The translations under genes and the position numbers were made by a program. From assembly GCA_964563885.1 (NCBI GenBank), contig CAZLYX010000022.1, forward strand, positions 1 through 30,464: 30,464 nt of DNA. The letters run 5' to 3'. Shown one piece after another: positions 16,072 through 23,985 of the stretch; position 1 is the first letter of the stretch, and the number at the start of each line of letters is the position of its first letter. Under the pieces are notes generated by a model. The model saw nothing but the letters and a program-made list of their open reading frames with translations, ran no database searches and was not told the origin of the DNA. Source of the stretch: CAZLYX01 sp964563885 (GTDB taxonomy: Bacteria; Pseudomonadota; Gammaproteobacteria; Burkholderiales; Neisseriaceae).

Positions 16072-16811
16072 GCAACGATGCAATGATTCAAATGAAGGAT
16101 GTAAGCAAATGGTATGGTGATTTTCAGGTATTGACCGACTGTACTACAAATATCCAAAAAGGCGATGTGGTTGTGGTGTGTGGGCCATCAGGCAGCGGTA
16201 AATCAACACTGATTAAATGTGTGAATGGTTTAGAGCCATTTCAAAAAGGCGAGGTGATTGTTGCTGGTATTTCTGTGGGCGCACCTAAAACTGACTTACC
16301 TAAATTGCGCAGCCGTGTAGGAATGGTATTTCAACATTTTGAGCTGTTTCCACATTTATCTATTCAAGATAATCTCACTGTGGCTCAAATCAAAGTGCTG
16401 GGACGCAGCAAAGCCGAAGCACAGAAAAAAGGTTTGGCCTATCTTGATCGTGTTGGATTAAGTGCACAGGCAAAAAAATACCCAGCTGAGCTTTCTGGTG
16501 GCCAGCAGCAGCGTGTGGCGATTGCACGTGCATTAAGCATGGACCCGATTGCCATGTTGTTTGATGAACCAACTTCTGCGCTCGACCCAGAAATGATTCA
16601 AGAAGTATTGGATGTGATTGTGGAACTTGCACACGAAGGCATGACCATGATGTGTGTTACTCATGAAATGGGCTTCGCACGCCAAGTAGCCAATCGTATA
16701 ATCTTTATGGATGAAGGGCATATTGTAGAAGACTGCACTAAAGATGAGTTTTTTAATACCACGCGTAGCGAACGCGCACAGCACTTTTTGTCGAAGATTC
16801 TTACGCAGTAA
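16068..16811 (+). CDS. gltL: Glutamate/aspartate ABC transporter ATP-binding protein
   Basis: The ATPase that powers the importer from the cytoplasmic side. The 247-residue ABC protein has Walker A GPSGSGKST at 39-47, Q-loop VFQHFELF (Gln89), the signature LSGGQQQRVAIARAL from 142, Walker B IAMLFDEPTSALDP (Asp166, Glu167) and the switch THE (His199). It belongs to the polar amino-acid importer (GltL/GlnQ/HisP) group; glutamate/aspartate specificity comes from the neighbouring gltI, J and K. Its start overlaps gltK. Confidence 0.93.
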   Translation: MSNDAMIQMKDVSKWYGDFQVLTDCTTNIQKGDVVVVCGPSGSGKSTLIKCVNGLEPFQKGEVIVAGISVGAPKTDLPKLRSRVGMVFQHFELFPHLSIQDNLTVAQIKVLGRSKAEAQKKGLAYLDRVGLSAQAKKYPAELSGGQQQRVAIARALSMDPIAMLFDEPTSALDPEMIQEVLDVIVELAHEGMTMMCVTHEMGFARQVANRIIFMDEGHIVEDCTKDEFFNTTRSERAQHFLSKILTQ

Positions 16812-16821
16812 AAGGTGTAAT

Positions 16822-18093
16822 ATGAAAGCCCATATCAAATGGACATTAAAAAATATTTTTAAAGAGATATGGGTGCGCGCTACGCTGTACTCTTTGTTAG
16901 GGGTGGTAACAGCCTTGCTAGCTTTGTGGCTGAATGAGTACGTTCCAGAGTCTTTAGCGGGCAAGTTTGGTACTGATTCTGTAGATAAGATGTTGAACAT
17001 CTTAGCTTCTAGCATGTTGGCAGTGACCACTTTTTCCTTAAGTACCATGATTGGTGCATATAGTTCTGCCAGCAGCGGCGCAACACCTCGTGCTACACAG
17101 TTATTAGTTCAAGATACGACCACACAAAATGTACTGTCTAGTTTTGTAGGTTCTTTTTTATTTAGTGTGGTAGGAATAATAGCCCTGAATATGGGTATTT
17201 ATGGAGATCGTGGCAAAGTTGTATTGTTTATCGCTACGCTCAGTGTTTTATGTTTTGTGGTTTATAACTTATTGCGCTGGATTAACCACCTGACTAAGTT
17301 TGGCCGCTTGGGGGAAACCACCAGTCGTGTTGAGCAAGTAAGTGAAAAAGCATTAATTAATCATGCTAAACAACCATATCTAGGTGCTTTACCTATGTCT
17401 GAAGCACCTCCAATTTCAAATAATGCAACAATCATACATAGCTCTAAAATAGGCTATGTTCAGTATATTGATATGAAAACACTTGGACAAATTTGTAGTG
17501 ATGGCAATAAATATATTTACTGTTTCGTGTTGCCGGGTGAGTTTATCGTACCGAACACAATAGTTGCAAAAACGGATGGGTTAAGCAAAGAAGAAAATAA
17601 ATGGGTTGAAGATGCATTTGCCTTAGATATGCAACGCTCTTATGAACAAGACCCGCGTTTTGGCTTGTGTGTTTTATCAGAAGTTGCTTCACGGGCACTT
17701 TCTCCGGCGGTGAATGACCCCGGAACGGCAATTGATGTCATTAGTCGCGGCACACGCTTATTGATTAAATATGCAAAAAAATTAGAAGAAGCGGAGAGCC
17801 TATCAGAGCGTGAAGAGCATAATAACGTGTATTGTAAGCGTGCAACGGTTGAAGATTTTTTTGATGATTTCTTTACCCCTATTGCGAGAGATGGTGCTGC
17901 TCTAATCGAAGTGGATATCACTTTGCAAAAATCATTACGCGATTTGGCTGAAACTGCTCCAAAACTATACAAACAAGTTGCCCACCATCATGCTCAGCTA
18001 GCATTTAAACGAGCGGAGGCTGTTTTGATGATTCAAGAAGATAAGCGACGTTTAAAACGCCACCTTCAATTATTTAAGCACCATTCACAATAA
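16822..18093 (+). CDS. DUF2254 membrane protein
   Basis: The frame is open from 16744, inside gltL, but ATG 16822 has its own ribosome site (AAAGGTG, 16811-16817) and gives a 423-residue protein, so I choose it. It has four hydrophobic segments in the first 160 residues (about 19-38, 57-78, 106-125, 133-152) and a large soluble C-terminal part. The phrases TTFSLSTMIGAYSSASSGATP RATQLL and, later, ASRALSPAVNDPGTAIDVI are hallmarks of the DUF2254 family, whose role is unknown. Only 10 bases separate it from gltL, so it is probably cotranscribed with the transporter. No terminator is obvious after it. Confidence 0.85.
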   Translation: MKAHIKWTLKNIFKEIWVRATLYSLLGVVTALLALWLNEYVPESLAGKFGTDSVDKMLNILASSMLAVTTFSLSTMIGAYSSASSGATPRATQLLVQDTTTQNVLSSFVGSFLFSVVGIIALNMGIYGDRGKVVLFIATLSVLCFVVYNLLRWINHLTKFGRLGETTSRVEQVSEKALINHAKQPYLGALPMSEAPPISNNATIIHSSKIGYVQYIDMKTLGQICSDGNKYIYCFVLPGEFIVPNTIVAKTDGLSKEENKWVEDAFALDMQRSYEQDPRFGLCVLSEVASRALSPAVNDPGTAIDVISRGTRLLIKYAKKLEEAESLSEREEHNNVYCKRATVEDFFDDFFTPIARDGAALIEVDITLQKSLRDLAETAPKLYKQVAHHHAQLAFKRAEAVLMIQEDKRRLKRHLQLFKHHSQ

Positions 18094-18787
18094 CTACTAA
18101 AACAAAGCTTTTATTCTGGAGCGAGAGCGGAAATAACTGCATGCTCATAACACTCGTAACTATTGCTACACATGGTTAATTGTTACAAGTAATCATGTAT
18201 AGACAAGCTTCTTAAAATATATTACTTAGCGAAAAACTTGCTCTATAGCTACTGTTGCTATCTTGATTTAGCTATAAGCTCATTAGTTATTTAATTGTTA
18301 GTAAAAAAAGCCTAATTTGTGGGTACGCTTAAGTAGCAATCTCATGATTGAATTTCTGGTGTCGGTATCCGTAGGTATTCTAAACAGTGGCTGGCATTAG
18401 GCAATAGTGAGTTGCTTTTTAATGATGTTAAATTTGTAGTCGTTACGCCTTATGGTTAACCATAAAAAAACTTGGCAAGCTAGGCCGCCTGGACGTACAA
18501 TCTTACGTGGTGTTATTGCTAAAGCGTATTGCTAAAGCGTATTGCTATAGGTAATGGGATTGGTAAATTCAGATAGCTTATTTCGATATGTAAAGCTCTG
18601 AACCATAGCATTATGGTTGCGGTGTTATTGTTATTACTGCGATAGCAAACACGAGCATATTTAGCCACAAATACCAGTTTGGTGCTGGATATTTTTGTTC
18701 AGAATTTTGCCATTTATCCATATTTATTGCTTAATAATCAACATGATGTAGCGATTTTGGTGCATGGATTGAGTCAAAGAGAAAAAC
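18094..18787. other. Gene-free 0.7-kb stretch with possible coding relics
   Basis: No intact gene is seen. Fragments look coding but are out of frame with each other: ATG 18344 gives MIEFLVSVSVGILNSGW; another frame from 18364 gives RRYSKQWLALGNSELLFNDV and stops at 18457-18459; ATG 18452 gives MVNHKKTWQARPPGRTILRG and stops at 18533-18535, inside a 13-bp tandem duplication. The first fragment vaguely recalls the hydrophobic start of type IV prepilins, but the evidence is thin. The hisH promoter must lie near the right end; none is assigned. Confidence 0.3.
18515..18547 (+). repeat. 13-bp tandem duplication
   Basis: ATTGCTAAAGCGT at 18515-18527 is repeated exactly at 18528-18540 and followed by a partial third copy (ATTGCTA, 18541-18547). 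The 13-bp unit is not a multiple of three, so it would shift any frame reading through it. Confidence 0.85.
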
Positions 18788-19432
18788 ATGAAAATAGCGA
18801 TTGTAGATTATGGTATGGGCAATTTACACTCGGTGTTAAAGTCGGCGCAGACAGCACAAAAGCTGGCCGATGTGAATGCTGAAATTGTGTTAACCGACCA
18901 ACCTGAAATCATTTTTGCCGCTGATAAAGTGATTTTTCCAGGGCAGGGTGCCATGCCAGATTGTATGAGTGCATTGCAAAAAAGTGGCTTGCGCGAAGCA
19001 GTGGCTGATGGTTTGAAGAATAAGCCATTTTTTGGTATTTGCGTGGGTGCACAGCTTCTGTTTGAGCACAGCGAAGAAGGCGATACTGCTGGTTTGGGTT
19101 GGTTTGGTGGTGAAGTTAAGCGCTTTGCTGCGAATCAACATGATGCCGCTGGAACAAAATTGAAAATTCCACACATGGGCTGGAATAACGTTTATCAGAC
19201 CCAAGCACATCCATTATTTAAAGATATTAACCAAGATACCCGTTTTTATTTTGTGCATAGCTATTATTTTGTACCTAAAGATAAACGCATTATTTTAGGT
19301 AAGAGTGATTATCCGCATGAGTTTGCGTGTGTTGTTGGCAAAGATAATGTATTTGCCACTCAATTTCATGCAGAGAAAAGTCATGATGCGGGTTTATTGT
19401 TGCTGCGTAATTTTTTACATTGGAATGGCTAA
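18788..19432 (+). CDS. hisH: Imidazole glycerol phosphate synthase, glutaminase subunit
   Basis: Releases ammonia from glutamine and passes it to HisF, which makes imidazole-glycerol phosphate and AICAR. The 214-residue class-I glutamine amidotransferase has IVDYGMGNLHSV at the start, the oxyanion strand PGQGAMPDCM, the nucleophile elbow GICVGAQLLFE (Cys85), HMGWN, and the catalytic FHAEKS (His194, Glu196). All residues needed for activity are present. ATG at 18788 follows CAAAGAGAAAAA, a modest ribosome site. First gene of the H-A-(small membrane protein)-F-I-E series. Confidence 0.96.
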   Translation: MKIAIVDYGMGNLHSVLKSAQTAQKLADVNAEIVLTDQPEIIFAADKVIFPGQGAMPDCMSALQKSGLREAVADGLKNKPFFGICVGAQLLFEHSEEGDTAGLGWFGGEVKRFAANQHDAAGTKLKIPHMGWNNVYQTQAHPLFKDINQDTRFYFVHSYYFVPKDKRIILGKSDYPHEFACVVGKDNVFATQFHAEKSHDAGLLLLRNFLHWNG

Positions 19433-19502
19433 ATTGTGTAAAATAGGCTCTTTGTTGGTACTGTATCATTGAACCAGTGTTACGAGAGTGGGGCTGTTTG
19501 TT

Positions 19503-19514
19503 TTCAGGCAGCCT
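19503..19514 (-). repeat. Variant DUS (simDUS type)
   Basis: TTCAGGCAGCCT, the reverse complement of AGGCTGCCTGAA, in the hisH-hisA gap. It differs from the dominant 12-mer of this window by one base. Another copy of this variant is at 2183-2194. Confidence 0.6.
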
Positions 19515-19558
19515 GATTAAATAACCGATTTTAAAGAATTTAAATTAAAGATAAAAAT

Positions 19559-20302
19559 ATGTTGCTGATTCCTGCGATTGATTTGAAAGAAGGCCAATGT
19601 GTGCGTTTGAAACAAGGTTTGATGGATGATGCCACTGTGTTTTCTGATAACCCTTCTGAAATGGCTTTGCACTGGGTGGCTCAAGGTGCGCGCCGCTTGC
19701 ATTTAGTAGATTTGGATGGCGCTTTTGCGGGTAAACCGAAAAACGCGGGAGCCATTAAAGAAATTTTGCAAGAGGTTTCTGCTGATATTCCAGTGCAACT
19801 GGGCGGTGGCATCCGCGATTTAGATACCATAGAAAAATATTTAAATTTAGGTTTAAAATACGTCATTATTGGTACAGCCGCAGTAAAAACACCACAGTTT
19901 TTGCTGGATGCTTGTGAGGCATTTCCAGGACAAATTATCGTTGGCTTAGATGCTAAAGATGGCCAAGTGGCGATTGATGGCTGGGCTACAGTTACTGAGC
20001 ATAATGTAGTGGATCTGGGTCGACGTTTTGCTGATTATGGCGTTAACAGTATTATTTATACCGATATTGGCCGCGATGGCATGATGAATGGTGTCAATAT
20101 TGAAGCTACGCAAAAATTAGCTGAAGCAGTATCGGTGCCAGTGATTGCTTCAGGGGGTTTAACCAATTTGGATGATGTACGCGCTTTATGTGCTGTTGAA
20201 TCAAGTGGTGTCGAAGGCGTTATTACTGGCCGTGCAATTTATGAGGGAAGCATTAATTTTGCAGAGGCGCAAACTTTAGCAGATGAGCTGGGTGCGAATT
20301 AA
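19559..20302 (+). CDS. hisA: ProFAR isomerase (phosphoribosylformimino-AICAR-P isomerase)
   Basis: Isomerises ProFAR to PRFAR (step 4 of histidine synthesis). The 247-residue beta-alpha barrel has the general acid/base pair Asp8 (IPAIDLKEGQCVRLKQG) and Asp131 (GLDAKDG), plus both phosphate-binding halves, QLGGGIRDLDTI and ASGGLTNLDDV. The DGWATVTEH strand and TDIGRDGMMNGVN are HisA-specific and separate it from HisF. ATG 19559 has only an AT-rich, weak ribosome site. A nested inverted repeat follows its stop. Confidence 0.96.
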   Translation: MLLIPAIDLKEGQCVRLKQGLMDDATVFSDNPSEMALHWVAQGARRLHLVDLDGAFAGKPKNAGAIKEILQEVSADIPVQLGGGIRDLDTIEKYLNLGLKYVIIGTAAVKTPQFLLDACEAFPGQIIVGLDAKDGQVAIDGWATVTEHNVVDLGRRFADYGVNSIIYTDIGRDGMMNGVNIEATQKLAEAVSVPVIASGGLTNLDDVRALCAVESSGVEGVITGRAIYEGSINFAEAQTLADELGAN

Positions 20303-20310
20303 TGTTCAAA

Positions 20311-20364
20311 CTGCTTTTTTCAATACATAGTTGTATTGCATAATTTAAAATAATAAAAAAGCAG
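20311..20364 (+). promoter_or_regulatory. Nested hairpin between hisA and the small membrane-protein gene
   Basis: CTGCTTTTTT (20311-20320) pairs with AAAAAAGCAG (20355-20364); inside, CAATAC (20321-20326) pairs with GTATTG (20333-20338). The structure lies just after hisA and 24 bases before the next ATG. It is not followed by a T-run. It could be an RNA processing or stability element; function unknown. Confidence 0.4.
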
Positions 20365-20387
20365 CTTTACGATAAAGGGATAATTTT

Positions 20388-20708
20388 ATGATGCTTGAAG
20401 CATTTATTTTAGGTTTTTGGGGGGTCTGGTCGTCAGACCGAGATATATATGCAATAACCGAAAGCTTGATGTTTGTAGTGCTGGTTGCTTTGATGCGGGT
20501 TGCGATGAGTTGGGAACTGCCTTTAATTGATGCAATGTGGTTGGCTAATTATGGGGTGTTATGGGCTTATGTTGCAGTCTTGTTTTGGCTGATTGATCGA
20601 GTGGCGCAAGGTTTTTTAAGCACTTTGGCAATAGCCACTGTTGGTGCGATAGGCTACTTCTTATTGGCTGAACGCAGCGTTGAATGGGTGGGCAGTTGGT
20701 TGGCTTAA
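20388..20708 (+). CDS. Unrecognised small membrane protein within the his cluster
   Basis: A 106-residue, very hydrophobic protein with about three membrane segments (about 23-40, 50-70, 74-92). Acidic residues cluster early (SSDRDIYAITES) and there are many Trp residues. I do not recognise a family and see nothing that ties it to histidine synthesis. ATG 20388 is preceded by AAAGGGAT, a good ribosome site. It has its own intrinsic terminator, so it may be an independent gene that settled between hisA and hisF. Confidence 0.65.
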   Translation: MMLEAFILGFWGVWSSDRDIYAITESLMFVVLVALMRVAMSWELPLIDAMWLANYGVLWAYVAVLFWLIDRVAQGFLSTLAIATVGAIGYFLLAERSVEWVGSWLA

Positions 20709-20711
20709 GAT

Positions 20712-20740
20712 AAAACGGTTGCTTTGATGCGGCCGTTTTT
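20712..20740 (+). terminator. Intrinsic terminator after the small membrane-protein gene
   Basis: AAAACGGTTGC (20712-20722) pairs with GCGGCCGTTTT (20729-20739) through about 11 pairs including G-T pairs, with a 6-base loop and a T5 end at 20736-20740. It would separate hisF from upstream his transcription. Confidence 0.7.
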
Positions 20741-20795
20741 CTATTCCAGCGATCTTAAGTAAAGTAAACAAAATAAGTAAGTAGTGATCAATGGC

Positions 20796-20833
20796 TTTCA
20801 GGTAGCATAATGTTTTTTGAAGGCTACCTGAAA
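20796..20833 (+). repeat. Inverted DUS pair upstream of hisF
   Basis: TTTCAGGTAGC (20796-20806) is inverted relative to GCTACCTGAAA (20823-20833); the right arm holds a perfect DUS (20821-20832), the left copy has one altered end base. The order (reverse copy first) is opposite to the other hairpins and no T-run follows. A second small hairpin, CCGGC...GCCGG (20849-20871), lies just before the hisF start. Confidence 0.6.
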
Positions 20834-20899
20834 CAGTAGATTCACAAACCGGCTATCTAAAAGGTGGCCGGCATCTATTTTTGAGTGGATAAATTTATT

Positions 20900-21667
20900 A
20901 TGGCTTTAGCAAAACGCATTATTCCTTGTTTAGATGTAGATAATGGCCGCGTGGTAAAAGGCGTTAATTTTGTTGGGCTGCGTGATGCTGGCAACCCCGT
21001 AGATGTGGCCAAACGTTATAACGATGAGGGCGCCGATGAGATTACATTTTTAGACATCACCGCCAGTAGTGATAATCGCAACACCATTTTGCACATTATT
21101 GAAGAAGTGGCTAGCCAAGTGTTTATCCCGCTTACGGTGGGCGGTGGCGTGCGCAGTGTGGCGGATGTACGGCGTTTGCTTAATGCTGGTGCAGATAAGG
21201 CCAGTATCAATACGGCTGCGATAACCAATCCAGATTTGGTTAATGAAGTGAGCAGCTTTTTTGGTTCACAGGCTTTAGTGGTGGCAATTGATGCCAAAGC
21301 GGTAAATGCAGACAATACCCGTTGGGAAGTGTTTACTCATGGTGGGCGTAATGCAACTGGATTAGATGCTGTGGAATGGGCACTCAATATGCAAGCGCGT
21401 GGTGCAGGTGAGATTTTGCTCACCAGTATGGATCGCGATGGTACAAAAATAGGCTTTAATTTACCGCTTACCCGCGCCATTAGTGAAGCCGTGGATATCC
21501 CTGTAATTGCATCAGGCGGAGTGGGTAATGTGCAGCACTTAATCGATGGTGTGATAAAAGGTAAAGCCGATGCGGTATTGGCTGCCAGTATTTTCCACTT
21601 TGGAGAAGTGAGCATTCGCGAGGCGAAAGAAGCCATGCGTGCAGCTGGAATTGAAGTGCGTTTGTAA
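20900..21667 (+). CDS. hisF: Imidazole glycerol phosphate synthase, cyclase subunit
   Basis: The synthase partner of HisH. It uses ammonia and PRFAR to make imidazole-glycerol phosphate and AICAR. The frame opens at GTG 20885, but family members begin as MALAKRIIPCLDV, so ATG 20900 (255 residues) is chosen. The barrel carries catalytic Asp12 (PCLDVDNGRVVKGV) and Asp131 (VVAIDAKAV), the phosphate sites TVGGGVRSVADV and ASGGVGNVQHL, and the HisF-specific SMDRDGTKIGFN. Complete. It is separated from hisA by an extra gene and a terminator, so it probably needs its own promoter. Confidence 0.97.
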   Translation: MALAKRIIPCLDVDNGRVVKGVNFVGLRDAGNPVDVAKRYNDEGADEITFLDITASSDNRNTILHIIEEVASQVFIPLTVGGGVRSVADVRRLLNAGADKASINTAAITNPDLVNEVSSFFGSQALVVAIDAKAVNADNTRWEVFTHGGRNATGLDAVEWALNMQARGAGEILLTSMDRDGTKIGFNLPLTRAISEAVDIPVIASGGVGNVQHLIDGVIKGKADAVLAASIFHFGEVSIREAKEAMRAAGIEVRL

Positions 21668-21886
21668 GATAATAAGCTGGATAAGCTAAAGGGCTCATGA
21701 TTTTTTACGAGCCTACTGGTTTGTAATTATTTAATTTAATTAAGTCATCAAAATTGGCAATGTTTCGTATGGCTATTCGATGGCAGTAGTAATATAAAAC
21801 GACAAGTCTAAAGAACATCTGTTGTTATTAAAGCTTAGTTTATGTCAGTATAGTATTTAAATTTTATGATTAAATATTGCTTATGA

Positions 21887-21898
21887 AGGCTACCTGAA
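21887..21898 (+). repeat. Single DUS between hisF and hisI
   Basis: Perfect AGGCTACCTGAA, unpaired, 57 bases before hisI. The 287-base hisF-hisI gap otherwise shows only a weak GGCTC/GAGCC hairpin near 21692-21713 and no gene. Confidence 0.75.
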
Positions 21899-21954
21899 AG
21901 CCTTATATAAACATGTTGGCTAATTAAGTTGAAATAAGCCATAAAGGAATAAGC

Positions 21955-22347
21955 ATGAATACATTGTTAGATGCGGTGAAGTGGGATGAAAAAGGACTGG
22001 TGTGTGCCATTGCCCAAGATGCCAAAACATTGCGCGTGCTGATGGTGGCATGGATGAATGCCGAGGCTTTACAGCAAACTGCTAATACCGGTTTTGCTCA
22101 TTATTATAGTAGATCGCGCCAAAAGCAGTGGATGAAAGGCGAAGAATCAGGTCATACTCAAAAAGTACACGAGCTGAGATTAGATTGTGATGGCGATGCG
22201 ATTGTGATGCTAATTGATCAAAAAGGCGGCATTGCCTGCCACACTGGGCGTGAAAGTTGTTTTTACAGCGTTTGGCAAAATGAAGAGTGGGTAACGGTAG
22301 ATGCAGTGATTAAAAATGAAGATGAAATTTACAGCCGTGGTCAGTAA
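21955..22347 (+). CDS. hisI: Phosphoribosyl-AMP cyclohydrolase
   Basis: Opens the purine ring of phosphoribosyl-AMP (step 3 of histidine synthesis). The 130-residue length is that of the stand-alone enzyme. The metal-binding parts are present: RLDCDGDAI (Asp77, Cys78, Asp79, Asp81) and CHTGRESCFY (Cys95, Cys102), along with VAWMNAEAL and YYSRSRQKQWMKGEESGH. ATG 21955 has AAAGGAAT upstream. hisE follows 36 bases later as a separate gene, unlike the fused HisIE of enteric bacteria. Confidence 0.97.
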   Translation: MNTLLDAVKWDEKGLVCAIAQDAKTLRVLMVAWMNAEALQQTANTGFAHYYSRSRQKQWMKGEESGHTQKVHELRLDCDGDAIVMLIDQKGGIACHTGRESCFYSVWQNEEWVTVDAVIKNEDEIYSRGQ

Positions 22348-22383
22348 AATACAGTGGGCAACAGAGTGTAAGGATGCAGCCAA

Positions 22384-22701
22384 GTGAATGATATTTTAAG
22401 TCAAATTCAAGATGTGATTGATGCACGAAAAGGTGTTGAGCCTGAAAGCTCTTATGTGGCACAATTGCTGCATAAAGGCGAAGATAAGATTCTCAAAAAA
22501 ATTATTGAAGAGGCGGGCGAAGTGTTAATGGCTTCGAAAGATGGTGAGGCGCAGCATATTGTCTATGAAATAGCCGATTTATGGTTTCACAATATGGTGC
22601 TGTTGACACACCATGGTTTGCGTGTAGAAGATGTAGTGAATGAGTTGGCGCGACGACAAGGCCTGTCTGGCTTGGTTGAGAAGGCGCAGCGGCAAGAATA
22701 A
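22384..22701 (+). CDS. hisE: Phosphoribosyl-ATP pyrophosphatase
   Basis: Removes pyrophosphate from phosphoribosyl-ATP (step 2 of histidine synthesis). The 105-residue all-helical MazG-like protein has KIIEEAGEVLMASKDG with the Mg-binding EExxE-type acidic residues, and YEIADLWFHNMVLL with the second acidic site. The start is GTG 22384, supported by TAAGGA at 22369-22374, nine bases upstream; no ATG fits. Last gene of the his cluster, followed by a DUS hairpin. Confidence 0.95.
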   Translation: MNDILSQIQDVIDARKGVEPESSYVAQLLHKGEDKILKKIIEEAGEVLMASKDGEAQHIVYEIADLWFHNMVLLTHHGLRVEDVVNELARRQGLSGLVEKAQRQE

Positions 22702-22766
22702 AACCAGCGCATGCTTACAAGACTAGGTAGTTTATAATTTATTTATATTGTTAAAATGTATACATC

Positions 22767-22800
22767 AGGCTACCTGAAAAAGTGTTTCAGGTAGCCTATT
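22767..22800 (+). terminator. DUS inverted-repeat terminator after hisE
   Basis: AGGCTACCTGAAA (22767-22779) and TTTCAGGTAGCCT (22785-22797) form a 13-bp stem with a 5-base loop. The following ATTTGATTTT is a weak T-run. It separates the his genes from hinT. Confidence 0.7.
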
Positions 22801-22820
22801 TGATTTTAAGGACGTTAATC

Positions 22821-23144
22821 ATGAGCGACTGTATTTTTTGTAAAATAGTAGATAAACTTATTCCTGCAGATATAGTATATGAAGACAATGATATGTTGTG
22901 CTTTCGGGATATTAATCCTTCTGCCCCAGTACATTTATTATTGGTGCCAAAAAAACACGTTGATACATTGGCGCATTTAACCAATGACGATCAAGAACTT
23001 ATTGGTAAAATAATGTTGAAATTGCCACAAATTGCTCACGATAAAGGTTTGGAAAATGGGTTTAAAACCCTAATAAATACAGGTAAAGCCGGTGGACAAG
23101 AAGTGTTCCACCTCCATATCCATATTCTAGGCAAACCAAGCTAA
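22821..23144 (+). CDS. hinT: HIT-family nucleotide hydrolase (HinT-like)
   Basis: A purine-nucleoside phosphoramidase of the histidine-triad family. ATG 22821 (107 residues) begins MSDCIFCKIVDK, as family members do, and has AAGGA upstream, so the open extension back to 22782 is not used; that extension also runs through the terminator hairpin. The CxxC pair (Cys4, Cys7), the nucleotide-binding FRDINPSAPVHLLLVPKKH and the triad HLHIHILG (His97, His99, His101) are all present. Placement between hisE and tatA follows the arrangement in Neisseria. Confidence 0.95.
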   Translation: MSDCIFCKIVDKLIPADIVYEDNDMLCFRDINPSAPVHLLLVPKKHVDTLAHLTNDDQELIGKIMLKLPQIAHDKGLENGFKTLINTGKAGGQEVFHLHIHILGKPS

Positions 23145-23205
23145 AGATGGTTGGGGCATCAGTAGAATAAAAATATTTTGATAATAACGAGCGAAAATTT
23201 GGCGA

Positions 23206-23235
23206 CTTAATTTGTTTATATTTTTCGCGTATGAT
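23206..23235 (+). promoter_or_regulatory. Possible promoter for tatABC
   Basis: A good -10 hexamer TATGAT (23230-23235) with a weak -35 TTAATT 17 bases upstream, in the hinT-tatA gap about 65 bases before the tatA start. Chosen by eye. Confidence 0.3.
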
Positions 23236-23301
23236 GTATCGACAGTGGGCGAGTAATTAAACAAGCGCTCAAAAGACATTGATTGGTTTAAGGAATACAC
23301 A

Positions 23302-23499
23302 ATGGGTAGCTTTTCTATTTGGCATTGGTTGGTGGTTTTGGTGATTGTGGTGTTGGTGTTTGGCACTAAAAAATTGCGCAATGTAGGCAAAGATTTAGGC
23401 GGCGCAGTAAGTGACTTCAAAGAAGGTTTGAATGATGGTCATAATAAAACGAAGTCTGATGAAGACACCATTGATCACAAAGACGATAAGCAAGTTTAA
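23302..23499 (+). CDS. tatA: Sec-independent protein translocase subunit TatA
   Basis: Forms the pore of the twin-arginine system that exports folded proteins across the inner membrane. The 65-residue protein has the usual short N-tail, one membrane helix (SIWHWLVVLVIVVLVFGTKK), the FGxxKL hinge, an amphipathic helix (LRNVGKDLGGAVSDFKEGL) and an acidic, charged tail. ATG 23302 follows TTAAGGAATAC. Only 3 bases separate it from tatB. Confidence 0.95.
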   Translation: MGSFSIWHWLVVLVIVVLVFGTKKLRNVGKDLGGAVSDFKEGLNDGHNKTKSDEDTIDHKDDKQV

Positions 23500-23502
23500 A
23501 TT

Positions 23503-23985
23503 ATGTTTGAGCTTGGCTTAAGCGAGATGATGTTAATTGGGGTCATCGCACTGGTGGTACTTGGCCCTGAACGACTACCTAAAGTCGCGCGCACTGTTGG
23601 TCGCTTGATCGGTAAAGTTCAATCTTTTGTGAATACGGTTAAATACGAGCTAACCACACAAGCAGATTTAACCGATTTAAAACAAGCAAAAAGCAGTCTT
23701 GAACAGGCGGCTGGGCAGTTTCGCGATGAAATACGTGGTTTAGATAGCGCTGCCTTAGGGCGAGGCGAGGATAATGTGCGCCCAGCGTGGGAGCGTTTGC
23801 CAGAGCAACATAAGCCTGAAGATTTTGGTGTGGACGAATACGGCAAAACACTGGAGAGGCACAAAGAGGGTTTATCTGGTTTTCAGGTAGCCTCATTGCG
23901 GCAACAGGCTATGCGGCGCAAGCGCGATATGCGCCCACGCCATCTTCCGCAACCACGTTTGCGCAGCCGTAAGGTGAGATTATGA
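23503..23985 (+). CDS. tatB: Sec-independent protein translocase subunit TatB
   Basis: Part of the TatBC receptor that recognises twin-arginine signals. A 160-residue protein with one N-terminal membrane helix (FELGLSEMMLIGVIALVVLG), the hinge GPERLPKVARTVG, a long amphipathic helix (about 28-80) and a basic C-terminal tail (RRKRDMRPRHLPQPRLRSRK). A perfect reverse DUS lies inside the gene (23882-23893) and is read as FQVAS. The last four bases overlap the tatC start (ATGA), indicating coupling. Confidence 0.93.
   Translation: MFELGLSEMMLIGVIALVVLGPERLPKVARTVGRLIGKVQSFVNTVKYELTTQADLTDLKQAKSSLEQAAGQFRDEIRGLDSAALGRGEDNVRPAWERLPEQHKPEDFGVDEYGKTLERHKEGLSGFQVASLRQQAMRRKRDMRPRHLPQPRLRSRKVRL
23882..23893 (-). 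repeat. DUS inside the tatB coding region
   Basis: Perfect TTCAGGTAGCCT within tatB, near the junction of the variable tail, translated as Phe-Gln-Val-Ala-Ser. It lies in a part of TatB that tolerates change. Confidence 0.75.

Noticed and set aside
18515..18547. Tandem 13-mers as a CRISPR or iteron array
   Set aside because: Only two full copies, directly adjacent without spacers, and no replication or cas gene nearby.
18679..18882. 67-codon frame running into hisH
   Set aside because: It overlaps the conserved HisH start in another frame and its first part has no recognised similarity; it may contain relic sequence at most.
22782..22820. Upstream extension of the hinT frame
   Set aside because: It reads through the terminator hairpin; the family start and ribosome site fit ATG 22821.
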